Assembly: GCF_921293095.1 (NCBI RefSeq)
Contig: NC_060251.1
Location: 89,762,566 to 89,826,565, forward strand
Direction of reading: 5' to 3'
Origin: Ischnura elegans
Taxonomy: Eukaryota > Arthropoda > Insecta > Odonata > Coenagrionidae
DNA length: 64,000 bases
Position numbers and translations under genes: made by a program
The notes under the pieces: model-generated
Told to the model about the DNA's origin: nothing
Databases searched by the model: none
What the model saw: only the letters and a program-made list of their open reading frames with translations
Shown: positions 33,297 through 45,155 of the stretch, piece by piece
How positions within the stretch are numbered: the stretch's first letter is position 1
Layout of the letters: each line of letters starts with the position of its first letter

Positions 33297-33580
33297 CCAT
33301 AAATCTATCGAGGATTCCTTTTGCGCGCTTCCAAGCTGTTACGTGAGTCAGGCCCGGTATCTCTGCCGCCTAAATAGATCGAAGGGAAAAATATGGACCG
33401 AACTCATTTAGCTTTGTCGAATTCGGCCCTTTTTATAATGATGTTCTGGGTATTTGCAGCCTAAATATAAAGGCGGTGGATGGAAGGGCCATATGTCGTG
33501 TACAGCGGAGACCGCAGAGTAAATGTGTTCGGAGGTTAACTTTTTCCATTCACTCTTCAAACCTAAATTTTATTGAATTT
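33297..33580. repeat. local duplication, unit a
   Basis: The ordered blocks ATAAATCTATCGAGGATTCC, ACGTGAGTCAGGCCCGG, ATCTCTGCCGCCTAAA, AGATCGAAGG, ATAATGATGTTC and CGGGTATTTGC-like, then CCTAAATTTTA recur at 34139-34402. Shorter relatives start at 33976 and 35692. It lies just downstream of the signal-peptide exon. Confidence 0.75.
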
Positions 33581-34138
33581 TATTCATTTATGTTTATTTT
33601 TTTAATATTATAATTTTTCGACTTGTAGCAGCCAGTCTTTCATTACAGTCGTTATACTTGTCCATGGGTATAGGATTTGTATTTTCTTCAATTCTAACAA
33701 TTTATTCTGGTAAAATAAACTTTTTCAAATCATTCGAGAGACCTTCATTTTTCATACTCTTCAGTTTGCTTATTCCTAATGAGTTAAGTATATTTTAAAT
33801 TTAAGAAGCCTGCAATGAATTTTAGTCCGATAGTCATGGTCACAGGGCATAATTTTGTATTTACTGATGACAGTAAATCGTTTATAGCTTATTTACCCAA
33901 GTCACTCAAGAACATTTCGAACACCCAAGAACTGTTCGCATTACTTCCAAATGTTTTAAATATTTCATGTTTTCCGGCCATAAATTTATCATGGATTCCT
34001 TACACTGCCAATCTAGGTAAAGGTGTAAAGTACTGTTTATTTAGTGATGACAATATATCTTTAGGTTTCTATGCTCGAATTGTACAGCAACGTAAATTAT
34101 TTGAATCGATTCAAAGTTGTACAAAATATATATTTTTC

Positions 34139-34402
34139 TCACATAAATTTGTCCAGGATCCCTTGAGCGCTTCCTAGTTCTTACGTGAGTCAGGCCCGGA
34201 ATCTCTGCCGCCTAAACAGATCGAAGGAAAAATGTGGGCTAAACTCATTTAGTGATGTCGAAGTTGGACCTTTTCATAATGATGTTCCGGGTATTTGCCG
34301 GCTCCAATCAACTTGCCATATGGCGTGAACGGTGGCCGCCGTACAGCGGTTGTATTCCAAGGCTAACTTCTTCAAATCGCCCTCAAAGCCTAAATTTTAC
34401 AC
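34139..34402. repeat. local duplication, unit b
   Basis: Direct copy of 33297-33580 with about 840 bp offset. It carries the same TTACGTGAGTCAGGCCCGGA and CTCTGCCGCCTAAACAGATC blocks. It is non-coding; the small open frames crossing it are not conserved between the units. Confidence 0.75.
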
Positions 34403-37400
34403 TAATATCCGCATTTAAAAAAAAGTGGAATTTTTCCCAGACTATAAACGTCAATTCGCATTTTGGTCGTGATATTTCTACCATTAAATAAGGCATACGT
34501 TTCTTTTGAATTTTAGCAATTACAATAGGTGAACTTTTTCAAATCTCTCTGGGACCCTGAAATTTTCACGAATTTTCTAATTCTTTTGCTTGGTGAATAG
34601 TTGAATAATCCATTACATATTAAATACCACTTATACAGTATGGTCCCCATTTTTCCATGGATGATAAGTATGGAGTTTTAATAGTGACACAGTTGTTGAG
34701 GTTTCTTCACCCATATTGTCCAAGTAGGCAAATTATTTGCAAGTATTCGAAAAAAAAAAAAACTCGGCCATAAATTCAGCAGGCCATAAATACGTTTATC
34801 AGGGGCGCAAATTATTTTTAAGGATTCAAATTTTTGCCAAAACTATTGTTGCCACAAATTTGGAACGCATCTCTAACTAACGGTTATGGTATTTTTTTCA
34901 TGGATTATAAGTATATTTGACTTCGAATTTTGGTCCATAAAATACGGTGCCATATTAAAATAAGCATTTACAAATACATTTGTCACCTAGCAAAATAAAT
35001 ATAAAATCTAGTCTTTTAATTGAAAACCGAGTTCTTAAGAGCGACTTGAAAAATGAACTTGAAATTCACATAAATCGCTATGCGTGCGCTGGGATCCTCA
35101 AGGTGGAATAGAAGATACATGGGGCGAAATAAAATTTGAACCAAAATGTTTTATGCTTTTAATAATATTTCAGTTAACTATTCGTTGATCCCTATCGATG
35201 AGGTAAATTTCAATAATGAGGACGAATTGGAAAAATATTACACAAAAAATACAATACTTAAGCCAGTAACCTGGCATCTACAACAATGAAAAGTTTTTTT
35301 GAATGCTTTAGGCATTATTTTCAGAAGCTGTAAATTCTTTGCGCAAAATTATGACGCTCTTTTTTTTAAATAATGTCCTGAAATTAATCCTACTTGCCCT
35401 AAATTAGTCCTACTTTCCGCTTACGAGGCAATCAGTTTTCTCTCTAATAGCAAATTATTCTTATGTTTAATTTACGACAATGGAAAATCAAAATCCGCAT
35501 TGACTCTCTATACCTACAGTTGGTGGCAGCACAAACCTTTTCGAAATATTTTTCCCCTTCAGGGTACAGGACAATAGACTATGGCAAGGAGGACCACATT
35601 CAATATTCCTTAGGGGCCGCCTGAGGTCATAAAAACGTCACTGGTTGAGAATATTAAGGGTTGACGATGGAAAGGGGACGTTAGAAGAGAATTTTTTCCA
35701 AGCTGTTACGACGGTCAGGGTGTGAATCACTGATACATAGTATTTGCTGGCTCCAACAAACTGATGTAAAAATTATTACGAGTTTGAGATAAAAGAAATC
35801 CATGCTAACGGTAGGAGACATATGTTTACTCACAAGACGCTAGATGAGTAAATGTTGGCATCTCCATTAATTCGAAGAAAACTTTATGCGTAAAATTGAA
35901 TAACGTATTGTGAATGGGTTGAGTAAATACAAAAAAAGAACGGCATTTAGCTTCTGCGCATGCCCCTGAGTTGGAAACGAAAATATCCATAATTACGACG
36001 CGGACCTAATTGGCTGATTGCGAAAAAATATTTTCCCATGTTGTTTATTCCAATTGTAAATTTTACTCACTTGAAGCTAAACGTTCACAAATAATAAGTA
36101 CCAGAATGACTCCTATCCATAAAATGAACGAATCGTGTTCATAAAAAATTAAATTGGTAACCACTGTGTAAGTTCAAGTATGGGTTTCATTGTTGGTCTA
36201 AGCTCTCGCTCAAAGCGCAGCCACCTACTTCCTCTTTGGTATAATTTCTCGCAGAGGCTTTATAATCAGGAGAAATTACACCAGTAAAAAGAAAGTTTCT
36301 CGGTTAACTTTCCGTATTACATCACAGCAACACCACAGCTGTGTAATTAATCCTGAATAACAGATGTTTCTTGGAAAATTTTGGCTGACGAAAGGAGAAG
36401 ATACTAAATGCTATTGGACACTGTTCACCAGGCGTTTATTCTCAGTCTGGCCAAGCCTGTGGCATCTAGTGAGAAGGAACTTAACATTAACTGGCTTTAA
36501 TTCTTACGCGCTAAGCGGGAATTTTGCAGCATTTTTCGAAAATTCGTAATAGCACGTTTACTGCGAGATCACTGGTGGCGTACTTATGTATTTTACTTCT
36601 GTACTTTTTCCTCTACCAAGAACATTATCGTCCGCAATTCCTAAAGAAAAATTATTCAAAGTATTTATCAAGAAATTAGCATATTAATATGCTTTATTTT
36701 TGTTAATAAATGAAATAGAAAAATGTTTAAAATGCTTTTAAGCATCAGAAGTTATCCAAATGCGTTAAAATACCCTAAAAATGTAATGTATGCTTAGGAA
36801 AACCAAAAATATTTAAGTCCGAAAAAAAAGCCACAAGCGCGCCCTGGATGGTGTTATCATCGCGGGCGCGTATAACCAAGGGTTAACTTGGCAGAAATTT
36901 TAACTGATGTAGCATCATTCTCATTCATATAAAAGGGCAAAATGAAAATGAACTGACAATGAAAATGAAAATAAAACTTGCTGTAAAAGGGGACTGTTTC
37001 ACAAAAAGTATTAAAAAATTCAGTTTTGGCGAGCACGGTAAACGACGGGAAAAACACGAAGAAAAACAAGCATTCCTAGCATGAAACCAAATATTTTCTC
37101 TTTTTTAATTCATTCTGTTCGGTCTTTGTCTTTAGCACTACTTGGAAGTATCTACCATAAATTGAAATTGAAACACTTTATAACAGGAAGAGCATCTTTA
37201 AGGGTGTAAATTATTATTACAAATAATATTTGGGATGAGAATGGGATTAGAAAGCTTTCGCATTTATAGTATCATTTATTTCTAAACTATAATAAATTAT
37301 TCGGGCTGCTATAAGAAGTCTGATGTTTTCCAAATATTGGAGCACAAATCATAACCTTTTTCCTCGTTCTTGAACGAGTCTGTGCGTGTTTTATTCTCGA

Positions 37401-37487
37401 TTGAATCGTCAACCTCGATCATTAAATATTCATGAATAAGTAAACTCATTTCCTTAGAGTTCTATATACTGGAAATTGCGAGAAAAT
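34403..37487. other. 3 kb non-coding region with scattered decayed repeat words
   Basis: No gene is supported. AACTTTTTCAAATC and CATAAAT-type words from the 33.3-kb duplication recur, and a partial copy of that unit lies at about 35692-35760 (CCAAGCTGTTACG...TATTTGCTGGCTCCAA). If the 33.0-kb exon is real, this is its intron. Confidence 0.4.
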
Positions 37488-37600
37488 TCTACATTTCTCA
37501 AATGAAAAAAAAATATTTTTAGTGAAGCATATCGTAAATGAAACTGCCATTTATTAATGAAAAAAGCCTTCATCCATGAAGCATTTTCGTTAGGTATCAC
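37488..37600. repeat. dispersed duplicate, copy 1 of 2
   Basis: ACATTTCTCAAATGAAAAA, ATATCGTAAATG and CATCCATGAA occur in the same order at 38778-38885. Divergence is moderate. The type is unknown. Confidence 0.55.
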
Positions 37601-37997
37601 ATGTTTCCAAATTTTTATTTTTTCCTCATCACTTACACGATAAATAGATCGTAGTAGTACACAAATAAAATACCATATTAGCCGAGATGGATAGGTTTTA
37701 AAAGTAAGGTGTTTCAAGAGTGGAATTATGATACGCTCTTTCTATTTGTATTTCGAGTCGAGTATACTCTAGTTTCATAACAATATCCTAAACTTTCAAC
37801 GTGAAATCCTCCTAAATAATATAAATTCTTAATAATTTTTAATCCTAAAAACAGTTTTTTTTACTTTACTAACGGTTTTCCATCGTGGCTGTTTGCAGAA
37901 CTATTTACACGATAAACTTTGATGCCAAGTAACGCTCGTTAAATTATCATGACTAGCTACAAATATAAGACACATCGTTACTCAGTGGAATTGCTTC

Positions 37998-38148
37998 ATC
38001 ATAGAATAAAATAAAATGACTTTGTTCTATTCCAAATTTTATTTTAAATGCTAAACCTGATGATAGCATTAGCTGCTGAAATCCGTGACGTGCTATTTAA
38101 AATAAAGTGTGGAATAGAACAAAGTAATTTAATTTTATTCTATGATAC
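37998..38148. mobile_element. foldback with about 50-bp arms and hammerhead-like centre
   Basis: The left arm ATCATAGAATAAAATAAAAT...TTGTTCTATTCCA is inverted on the right as TGGAATAGAACAAAG...ATTTTATTCTATGAT. The loop (38057-38082) reads CTGATGATAGCATTAGCTGC, then TGAAA. This gives C-U-G-A-U-G-A, a hairpin AGCA/UGCU and G-A-A-A, the same order as the Penelope tail at 26658. Confidence 0.7.
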
Positions 38149-38777
38149 TAGTTACAAATATTTTTCCTTATGCTGCCATTATCGAGCGATAGCATAAAAT
38201 TGAAAGGCTCTCCAATTTTACTTTTGAAATAAATATCATTCCTTCTGGATTGCCGCATGCGGGGTAAATGGCCTCGACTTAATAGAATGCAATAAAGCCA
38301 TCGAGTTCAATAAGCGAAGCTACACTTCGTTCCCAAATCAATCTCAGTTCGCGTATTACCGAGAAGCCGGTATCTTTGCGAACAACTGTTGCATCTATCA
38401 CCATAGGTGTTACGTTTCCCCAGTAATAGATCGTTCAAGGCTTCACAATCATGCGTGAATTTTCTAAATACTGGGAATGAAGGCATTAGCTAACTCCCAT
38501 TCCGTTAGGTCTATAATTTATTTTACAATATTCGCAATTTTTCGTTACTATGTACGAAGACGCCAATTTTAAATTGGAGATTACTCCCGCCAACATTCTT
38601 GCTTAGCGAGAATTCATGTCATCGACCAAGCCTTTGCAAATCAACTAAGTGCATAAAAATGATGACCTCACCAGTATTTGATAATGATTATTCGACCTCA
38701 ACAAATCTTCCCCGCATTACAAGAGATTTAACAATGCCGCAAGCGAATGCAGCCCTATCACTTGGGAGAAAATTCAT
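38149..38777. other. spacer, nothing recognised
   Basis: No gene, RNA or repeat end is supported here. Confidence 0.35.
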
Positions 38778-38885
38778 CAACATTTCTCAAATGAAAAAGA
38801 TTATTTTGGTGTACGATATCGTAAATGTAACAGTCTTTTAGTAATAAAAAAACCGTGGTCCATGAAATATTATTTTCGCCGTTCC
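38778..38885. repeat. dispersed duplicate, copy 2 of 2
   Basis: Direct copy of the segment at 37488-37600, with the same ACATTTCTCAAATGAAAAA and ATATCGTAAATG blocks. Confidence 0.55.
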
Positions 38886-39010
38886 GAAGCTGCACATCGA
38901 AAATAAGAGAGGAAACTCCGATAATAAGAGAAGAGAAAAATCCAATCCAATCTTCAATAACATAATATGAAAAAAATTAGGAATAATCCATGCATAAATC
39001 CATTAATTTT

Positions 39011-39075
39011 CATTAAATAATTCGACGATTGAAGTGAAATAACGTTATTTAGATTAAAATGGCCGCTAAAGGGTT
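39011..39075. repeat. dispersed duplicate with 41901-41965
   Basis: ATTGAAGTGAAAT and ATTTAGATTAAAATGG, followed by GCTCC/GCCGC, are shared in order with 41901-41965. It is short and diverged, and its origin is unknown. Confidence 0.45.
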
Positions 39076-39189
39076 ATCAAAACTCTATTAGAATAGAAAT
39101 ATTAGCAATATTTTGTATTCTTATTTTGCTTTTCAACTCCGATAATAATAATCGTATTAATGTTTAATTTTTCATTTCAACCTATTTTA

Positions 39190-39780
39190 TTTCACATCGT
39201 TTACGTCGCAAATGGCTTTGCGAGATGTCGTTTTGGGTGGGCTTTTTTCCTGGAGAGAAAACTTGGCGGTTTTGGGCACAGTTGATATACATCTCGTCCC
39301 CTCCATTCCATTCCGTAGTGATTTAGCGAGGGCCAAATTATTTCTATCCTATTGACACTTATGAAAATATATGACTGCCCCATCCGTTCCACGACGGTTG
39401 GCTCGTCCCACGTGTTAGGCATTCTTACTGGAGACACATCGGGAGGCGACACGTCTGTCGCCCAGGGGTCATTCCTCAGTCCGCCCAATGGACCACCCAA
39501 CTCACTGTTTCAGCGACTGATTCACCCCTCTGCCATGCTCCCTTCGCATCAATCACTTGGTTCGCTTGACGTTCGGGATCCCCACGGTTAGGGCAAGGAG
39601 GCTCAGAAGGGTCAAACCGGTGGTGAATCATTTGGTGGCAAACGAGGCTGCACATGCATGGTTAACAACTGTCGCCTACGCTCCTGGACCTTCTTCCTGG
39701 CCCTTCAAAGATAAGGAGTCGTTGTGCCATGGTTTATTTATTCAACGCCTAATACAGCACGAAGGCCTCTAATAACGGTT
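39190..39780. other. GC-richer stretch of unknown nature
   Basis: The base composition rises sharply against the flanks. Overlapping open frames exist on both strands (minus 39201-39500; plus 39352-39591 and 39557-39772), but none shows a motif or splice context I can defend. It could be a diverged element or a regulatory segment. Confidence 0.25.
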
Positions 39781-40039
39781 ATAATGGGTTAATGGGTTCC
39801 ATGAGAATAAATAACGAATGGTAAACTTCCGCACTAGTATATTTACTCAGTACTTTGAGAATATATTTATAAATAGTGTAGACGATTATCATTCGTACTT
39901 TATTCTCATGGAGATAAAACATTTCCACCAAGTATCGCCGGAAACTGTTACTTAACGGGTTAATAACATTTATTAAGTGTTATATTTCGAAGCCGCGTCA
40001 ACGGTTTATATATGCATCAATTTCCTAAAAAAAATACCC
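39781..40039. other. spacer with inverted TTATTCTCATG words
   Basis: CATGAGAATAAATAACGAATGG (39799-39820) is partly inverted by CATTCGTACTTTATTCTCATG at 39891-39911, a small stem flanking AT-rich DNA. Confidence 0.3.
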
Positions 40040-40215
40040 CTGTATCGGGAATTGATCCACGGACCTTAGACTTTTTGGACCTTTACGTTATCCATCTAGT
40101 ACATTAATCTTCCGTTCATTTTCCAAGGAAATTTCGGAAACTGAATAATGTAGTGATCTCCGCATTGGCCCGGAAAGTCAAAGGTCGGGTGTTCGATACT
40201 CGGTCCAGGAAATTT
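40040..40215. repeat. foldback made of two head-to-head tRNA-like units
   Basis: The left unit, on the minus strand, has a B-box-like GGATCAATTCCCG. The right unit, on the plus strand, has GGGTGTTCGATACTCGG preceded by GTAGTGATCTCCGCATTGG (A-box-like). The units are inverted around 40110. The same plan is seen more clearly at 52299-52461. It is not a functional tRNA: acceptor stems do not pair. Confidence 0.55.
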
Positions 40216-41340
40216 TTTCTCATAGCAATTCATGTGCAATTATTGCTATTAAAGTATTCATCCAGTACAGGTATGTTTTTCGCGGAGCATTTTGCCGATC
40301 ACATCGGCCTATTTTTCTTCCCTCTCGTAAACCCTTCTTCAATTTGGAAGAGAATTCTTCACTCCTCTTTTTTCTATCTCAATTACTCCATGTTTTCAGG
40401 GAAATTTTTTTGAATGTATTCCTCGTCCATTTCGTCAGTGTTTTCTACCTGACACGGTCTCATGCGCTACCTCCGTTTCGCTCCTAACCGTCGGCCTATT
40501 AGGCATGCTTCCCCCTACCAAAAGTAATTGAGAATTACTCCAGCCATTGCTGCTGTAGGGTTCGTTGGAATGATCAAATCTTTCCTCTGTGACATGATTG
40601 CAGAGTTCAAGCGAGAGGTTAAAAATAATAATGAACAAATTTAAAAAAGATGAAGGAAAAAAATAACAAAACAATCGGAAGAACGAACATGGTAACCGTT
40701 GTAACCGAGAGCTGAAGCTTGAGTTAAAGGTTGAGAAACAGAGAAAGTTTGTAAAAGTTAAGCGATAAAGTAGCGATCATTGGGAAAATGCCTGACAGGA
40801 TTTAGGTTGGTTTTTTTGCTCTGTCTCCCGATGGGGATCGTGATATTCAAGCAAGATTTAATGCAGTATCGAGCTTCCTAAGCATAATGTTCAGCCTCAG
40901 TAGAAGTTGAGTGGTTGTGATGATATGTGTGGGCAAAGGAAGTTCCACCGATAGAAGCGTTTTTTAATTTAAAATATGCTGAATATGCTGCCTTTAAATG
41001 AAACTCCTACGTGCTCTTCTAATTGGGTTGAGCGCTTGGCTGTCGATCGAGGGGCTGACGTAATGGCTTGAAGCCTTCGGACTTCGAAACCAGAATCATT
41101 GAAGTAAGGGACGATCTAGGGAAAGTAACTGCGTTCCGTAAAATAGTTACGGCGGATTATAACTCCGCACTGCCTTGTTCAAAAACAAGAAAAAAATTTA
41201 CAACTGGTGTTCCAATGTCTTGAAAACATCATCGTCCTTCCTATGGTGGCCCGAAGAAATTAATTGGATAAAATCAACAGATATAGGCGTTACTTGGTGG
41301 AAAGATGAGATATTTATGGTTAAATAAAAACACAGTACTA
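40216..41340. other. spacer, nothing firmly recognised
   Basis: It contains a possible degenerate tRNA-like segment at about 41025-41110 (TTGAGCGCTTGGCTGTCGA...GACTTCGAAACC), but no second copy. No gene is supported. Confidence 0.3.
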
Positions 41341-41410
41341 TTCCACAATCTTATATTTTTGCAGTCTACTAGTTTCAACGTTACAACGTCATTATCAAGA
41401 CTAACTGAGA
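41341..41410 (-). repeat. Penelope-tail-like motif, minus strand
   Basis: On the minus strand the order is CTTGATAATGACGTTG (41384-41399), then TAACGTTGAAACTAG (41369-41383). This is a C-U-U-G-A-x-A-A / hairpin / G-A-A-A-C layout like the 26658 and 45064 motifs. No Penelope ORF is attached. Confidence 0.4.
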
Positions 41411-42942
41411 AAAGCATACAACATCCAGCCTTATTTATTCAACAATAGTGTGAGGGAAGAAGGAGGGGGGGGGAACTAAATGAGGAGGAGCATTGAGCAT
41501 TGTTCTTTGAAATACGTTCGATAATACCAGAAAAATATGAAATCATTATTATCCCTACCTGAAAGTGTGAAATGGGATTCCTGTAAGTCTGGGGTGGGTT
41601 CTACCCTAACCTGTCAAAAAACTATTGGGTTTAATGACTGAGTGACTTGTAATTAATCGTCTCATGCCCACAAAATAAATCTCAACATGATATATATTCC
41701 AGAAATAATATAAGAAATATGAATACCAGCATTTTCATGCAGGTTCTAACGGCGCGGCGGCGCGTTTACGCACACGAAAAATGTTGATTAATGCTAGAAT
41801 ATACATATAATTTTGGAAAAATTGATATATTCTCAATTTTATACAAAGAATGATTGAAAAATGAAACTTAGGCTTGTCATCGGACTAATATTTGAATTAT
41901 TTAGCTAAATAATGCAGCAATTGAAGTGAAATTCATTTAGATTAAAATGGCTCCTCGGTCACCTTAAAAAAACTATTAATACTGCTATAAAAACTGTTAA
42001 TTCAAGCATGTTAAGATAGAATTATTTAAGTAATTTGTACCTTAATTTCAATTTTTAACCCTGATGAAAGATGCCGAATAAAAACTGCTAGATTTTAATC
42101 AGCAAGAAGAGTATTCTATTGAAATCCTTTTTCATATCGTAATAAAACCCTTAAAAGATATGAAGAAATGGTGTCGGATAACAACGAATGTAAGCTATGA
42201 ATATCAGCGCGCCACAAATATAATCATTAACGTATGTAAACATTTACACTATATTTGAGAATGTATATCTTACCGGTCGGATCTGTTGTGAAATCGGTTT
42301 ATGAATGCATTCATGTCAAAATAGTGTCATCCCTTATTTGCAAACTCAACGGAAACTAAAGTGAAATCCCTCCCAAGAATTTGTGATACCTACCCTCTAA
42401 ATTTGAGAGATGATAGTAGGGCGGAACGAAAACATTATGACATTGGGAGAATATATTTGTTTCTAGCTGAAAATACCATGTAACAATAAACAAATGCGTT
42501 ACAGAATTTCACTTGCAAACTGAGAGTAGACTTCCAAAAGCTGAGGACCCGATTCTGAAAGCCTTCATTCTTCTTTTTTTAGAATGCGATAAATACATTT
42601 CCATAAATTCATCCAAAAAGAGACACCAGGGCTTCGTAAAATTATCCTAATTTTAGCCTCCATCAGAAAGGTATATTTGTGCATGATTGTTACCATCATT
42701 TGATGTTAGTGAAAACAAATGTAAAAAATTTAGTTAAAAGAATGCCACATGGTTTTATCTAATTCCCTCACGGGATTTATTTAGGGCTGTTCTGAAAATT
42801 ACTAACACACTGTGAGACGAATTGCTGACATTTATTTGGGATGATAATTCGCTTAAAAGTTATAATATCACCTCATGAATTTTAATTTCCCCATTTAGAA
42901 TTGAGTTAGGCAATGAATAAGTTAGTCATGATTTAAAATAAA
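41411..42942. other. spacer with small repeat word
   Basis: It holds the duplicate of 39011-39075 (41901-41965), a G-run at 41464-41473 and an otherwise featureless AT-rich sequence. Confidence 0.35.
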
Positions 42943-43060
42943 AAACTTTTCACGGAAAGATATAATTTTGGAAAGCCGGTTTCGCCGCGGTGTTACATAA
43001 TCTGGTGACAGCGGCAAAACTGGTTGTCCAAATTATAGCTAAATTTACGTGAAAGTTTCC
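42943..43060. repeat. foldback with about 50-bp arms
   Basis: ATAATTTTGGAAAGCCGGTTTCGCCGC pairs with the inverted GCGGCAAAACTGGTTGTCCAAATTAT, and the outer parts AAAACTTTTCACG / CGTGAAAGTTTCC also pair. The loop is about 15 bp. It is probably a small palindromic mobile element; no target duplication was identified. Confidence 0.65.
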
Positions 43061-45003
43061 AAGTTTTTTAAATAATTTGAAACTATTTCACCAAATGACG
43101 CATTGAACTTTTGATTTTATTAGTTATTGTTATTTTATTAGATATTCACGAGTATGTTTGGAACTGCAAATGAAGCCTTTCCTCAACTTAAAAAATTAAC
43201 TGACTATATATAATGCAGGGAGTCATTAAAAGTTGAGAATGAATTATCGTTAGGAATATGGTAGTTGCTAAATTTTACTTTTCACCTTGAGCAGCTAAAC
43301 AATCTTCGGAAGATGGGTCCATAAACGGCTTCTCACCGAGGCAAAATGGCGCCATTCGCCATTATAACAACATAAATGGAAAACTGCTCACGCTATTTGA
43401 TGTTAGCGATAAAGGTCACCCTTGATATTACTAGTTAAACACGAGTTTAACTTCAAAAAGGAGAATTCTAAACCTCGAGACTGAACGTATGAGATCGTTC
43501 CAGGATTAACTAGGTGAAAATGCGATATATCCATGATAAATATAAAAAATAGTTATGTACACTCTTTAATATATAATTACACTACCGACCATAGTTTGGA
43601 CTTTTATTGCAACTTCCAAAAACATTTCTTGAAAGTAAGGTAGAGGTGTTATATATAAAACTGCGTAAATAAAAATTTGTTGTTTATATTCGAGACTGAG
43701 TTAGTATCATCGGTAAACTAATTAATCTCAAACCTTGAGTGACTAACCTGAGTATTTGCCCAAGCATCCTGAGGTATAACCCTCCTCCAACTAAAGGTGA
43801 TTGCACGCGCTGTCCGAATTTGGAAATATAAACCCCGTTACATGGAGAACTACCTAACGTTAACATGTATAATAAAGTTTAAAAATATTATAGGAATTAT
43901 AAAAATTTGCAAACAATGTTCAAATCAAAAATAAGTAGATTAGAAATAGCTTTAAGTATTAAATTTTCCCATAAAAATATAAAAAAGTGCATGAAAAGTC
44001 ATCTTTTGACAAAGATCAATCATGTATGTTCTTTAATTATGCACAGTAGCCGTGAGAAATTAACTTTCAATTTGTAGCAATGACTGAAATTCGTTTCCAG
44101 ACATAATACTACTAACAGCAAGTACAACATGAAACATGAAATGAAATGAAAATCACTTAATAAGGGGTTTGGCTAAAGTATGATTTTCAGTGTGCGCAAA
44201 ATATTCATTATCACTTATACGAATAAATGCGCGAGATTCACATCCCCGTGTGGTGAATTCGTAACGAGATACCTTGATAAATAACACCGGGGAGAACGAA
44301 TACTTATATTCTGAAATTCACACTTACGCTTATCTCTCCAGCAAGACACCCGTCTTAGTTCCGGCAATTATGGCTTTTACATCAGTAATTTACATAAATT
44401 TGTGGCATAAATTGAGAAGCGACCGCCAAATTTGTCATTAGATCATGCATCGGAAACAGGTGGGCTCTTGAATAAGAATTTATGAATACCACATTAATAG
44501 GGAATATTAGAAGGAAAATCATGTTTTGTATCATAATTCTATGCGACACCCTTATTCATTCAAATATTTTACATAAGATGGAATCGCTAAATTACCTATT
44601 TTCGTCTGGAAAAATATTCTTTAGGCCAAGTGAATGGATGGTATTCTGTTCCTGATATTCAGAACTTGTATTTCCTCTTTTGATCGTGCCTTAAAAGTTA
44701 AAAAAGTAAAATTTGAGCACTCATACTTTTTTTTACACAATCCTGAATTGGTTAACCTGATAATAATGTAGTAAATAATAAAACAATTTTTGAAATAAAT
44801 TTCGACAATACCGCTGTACCTCATCATAGTATTTCTCGAGTCTAAAATACGGTAAGTAGAGGTCTCGAGTATAAAATGCATTTCTGTAGAAAAGGATTAA
44901 TGGTGGGGTTAAACATATATTCATCTTTACAAAAATCAGTTATATCGTTCTTCGGAAGGTTACCAGCGCTTTTGATCATCACTGATGTACATCACACAAT
45001 CTT
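43061..45003. other. AT-rich spacer, nothing recognised
   Basis: There are no coding exons or repeat partners that I can support. The open frames 43684-43866 and 44621-44924 (minus) show no known motif. Confidence 0.4.
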
Positions 45004-45155
45004 AATTCTTCGTTAAAAGTTTCGCGGGTACAGGTCTTCTTAAATAAAAACTTATCCAATTCGCTTGAGAAAGCGACCAGCATCGTTCGGGAAACGTTGG
45101 GACTACCCAAAAATTGACGCGGCAACGTAGCCCATAAGTTTTTATTCAAAATCAC
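45004..45155 (+). mobile_element. Penelope-tail-like element, family F2, single arm
   Basis: It shares with the foldback at 16842-17055 the order TTCGTTAAAAGTTTCGCGGG, CTTGAGAAAGCGACCAGC, GGGAAACGTTGGG, AAAAATTGACGCGGC and AAGTTTTTATTCA. The core CTTGAGAA / stem GCGACC..GTTCG / GGAAAC lies at 45064-45095. This copy is not palindromic, so the arm itself is the unit that moves. Confidence 0.65.

Noticed and set aside
34796-34815. hAT-like end CAGGGGCGCAAAT
   Set aside because: The match is too short, there is no inner G-run or C-run, and no partner end or target duplication.
39201-39772. Candidate gene from overlapping open frames
   Set aside because: Frames occur on both strands with no conserved motif, start context or splice signals.
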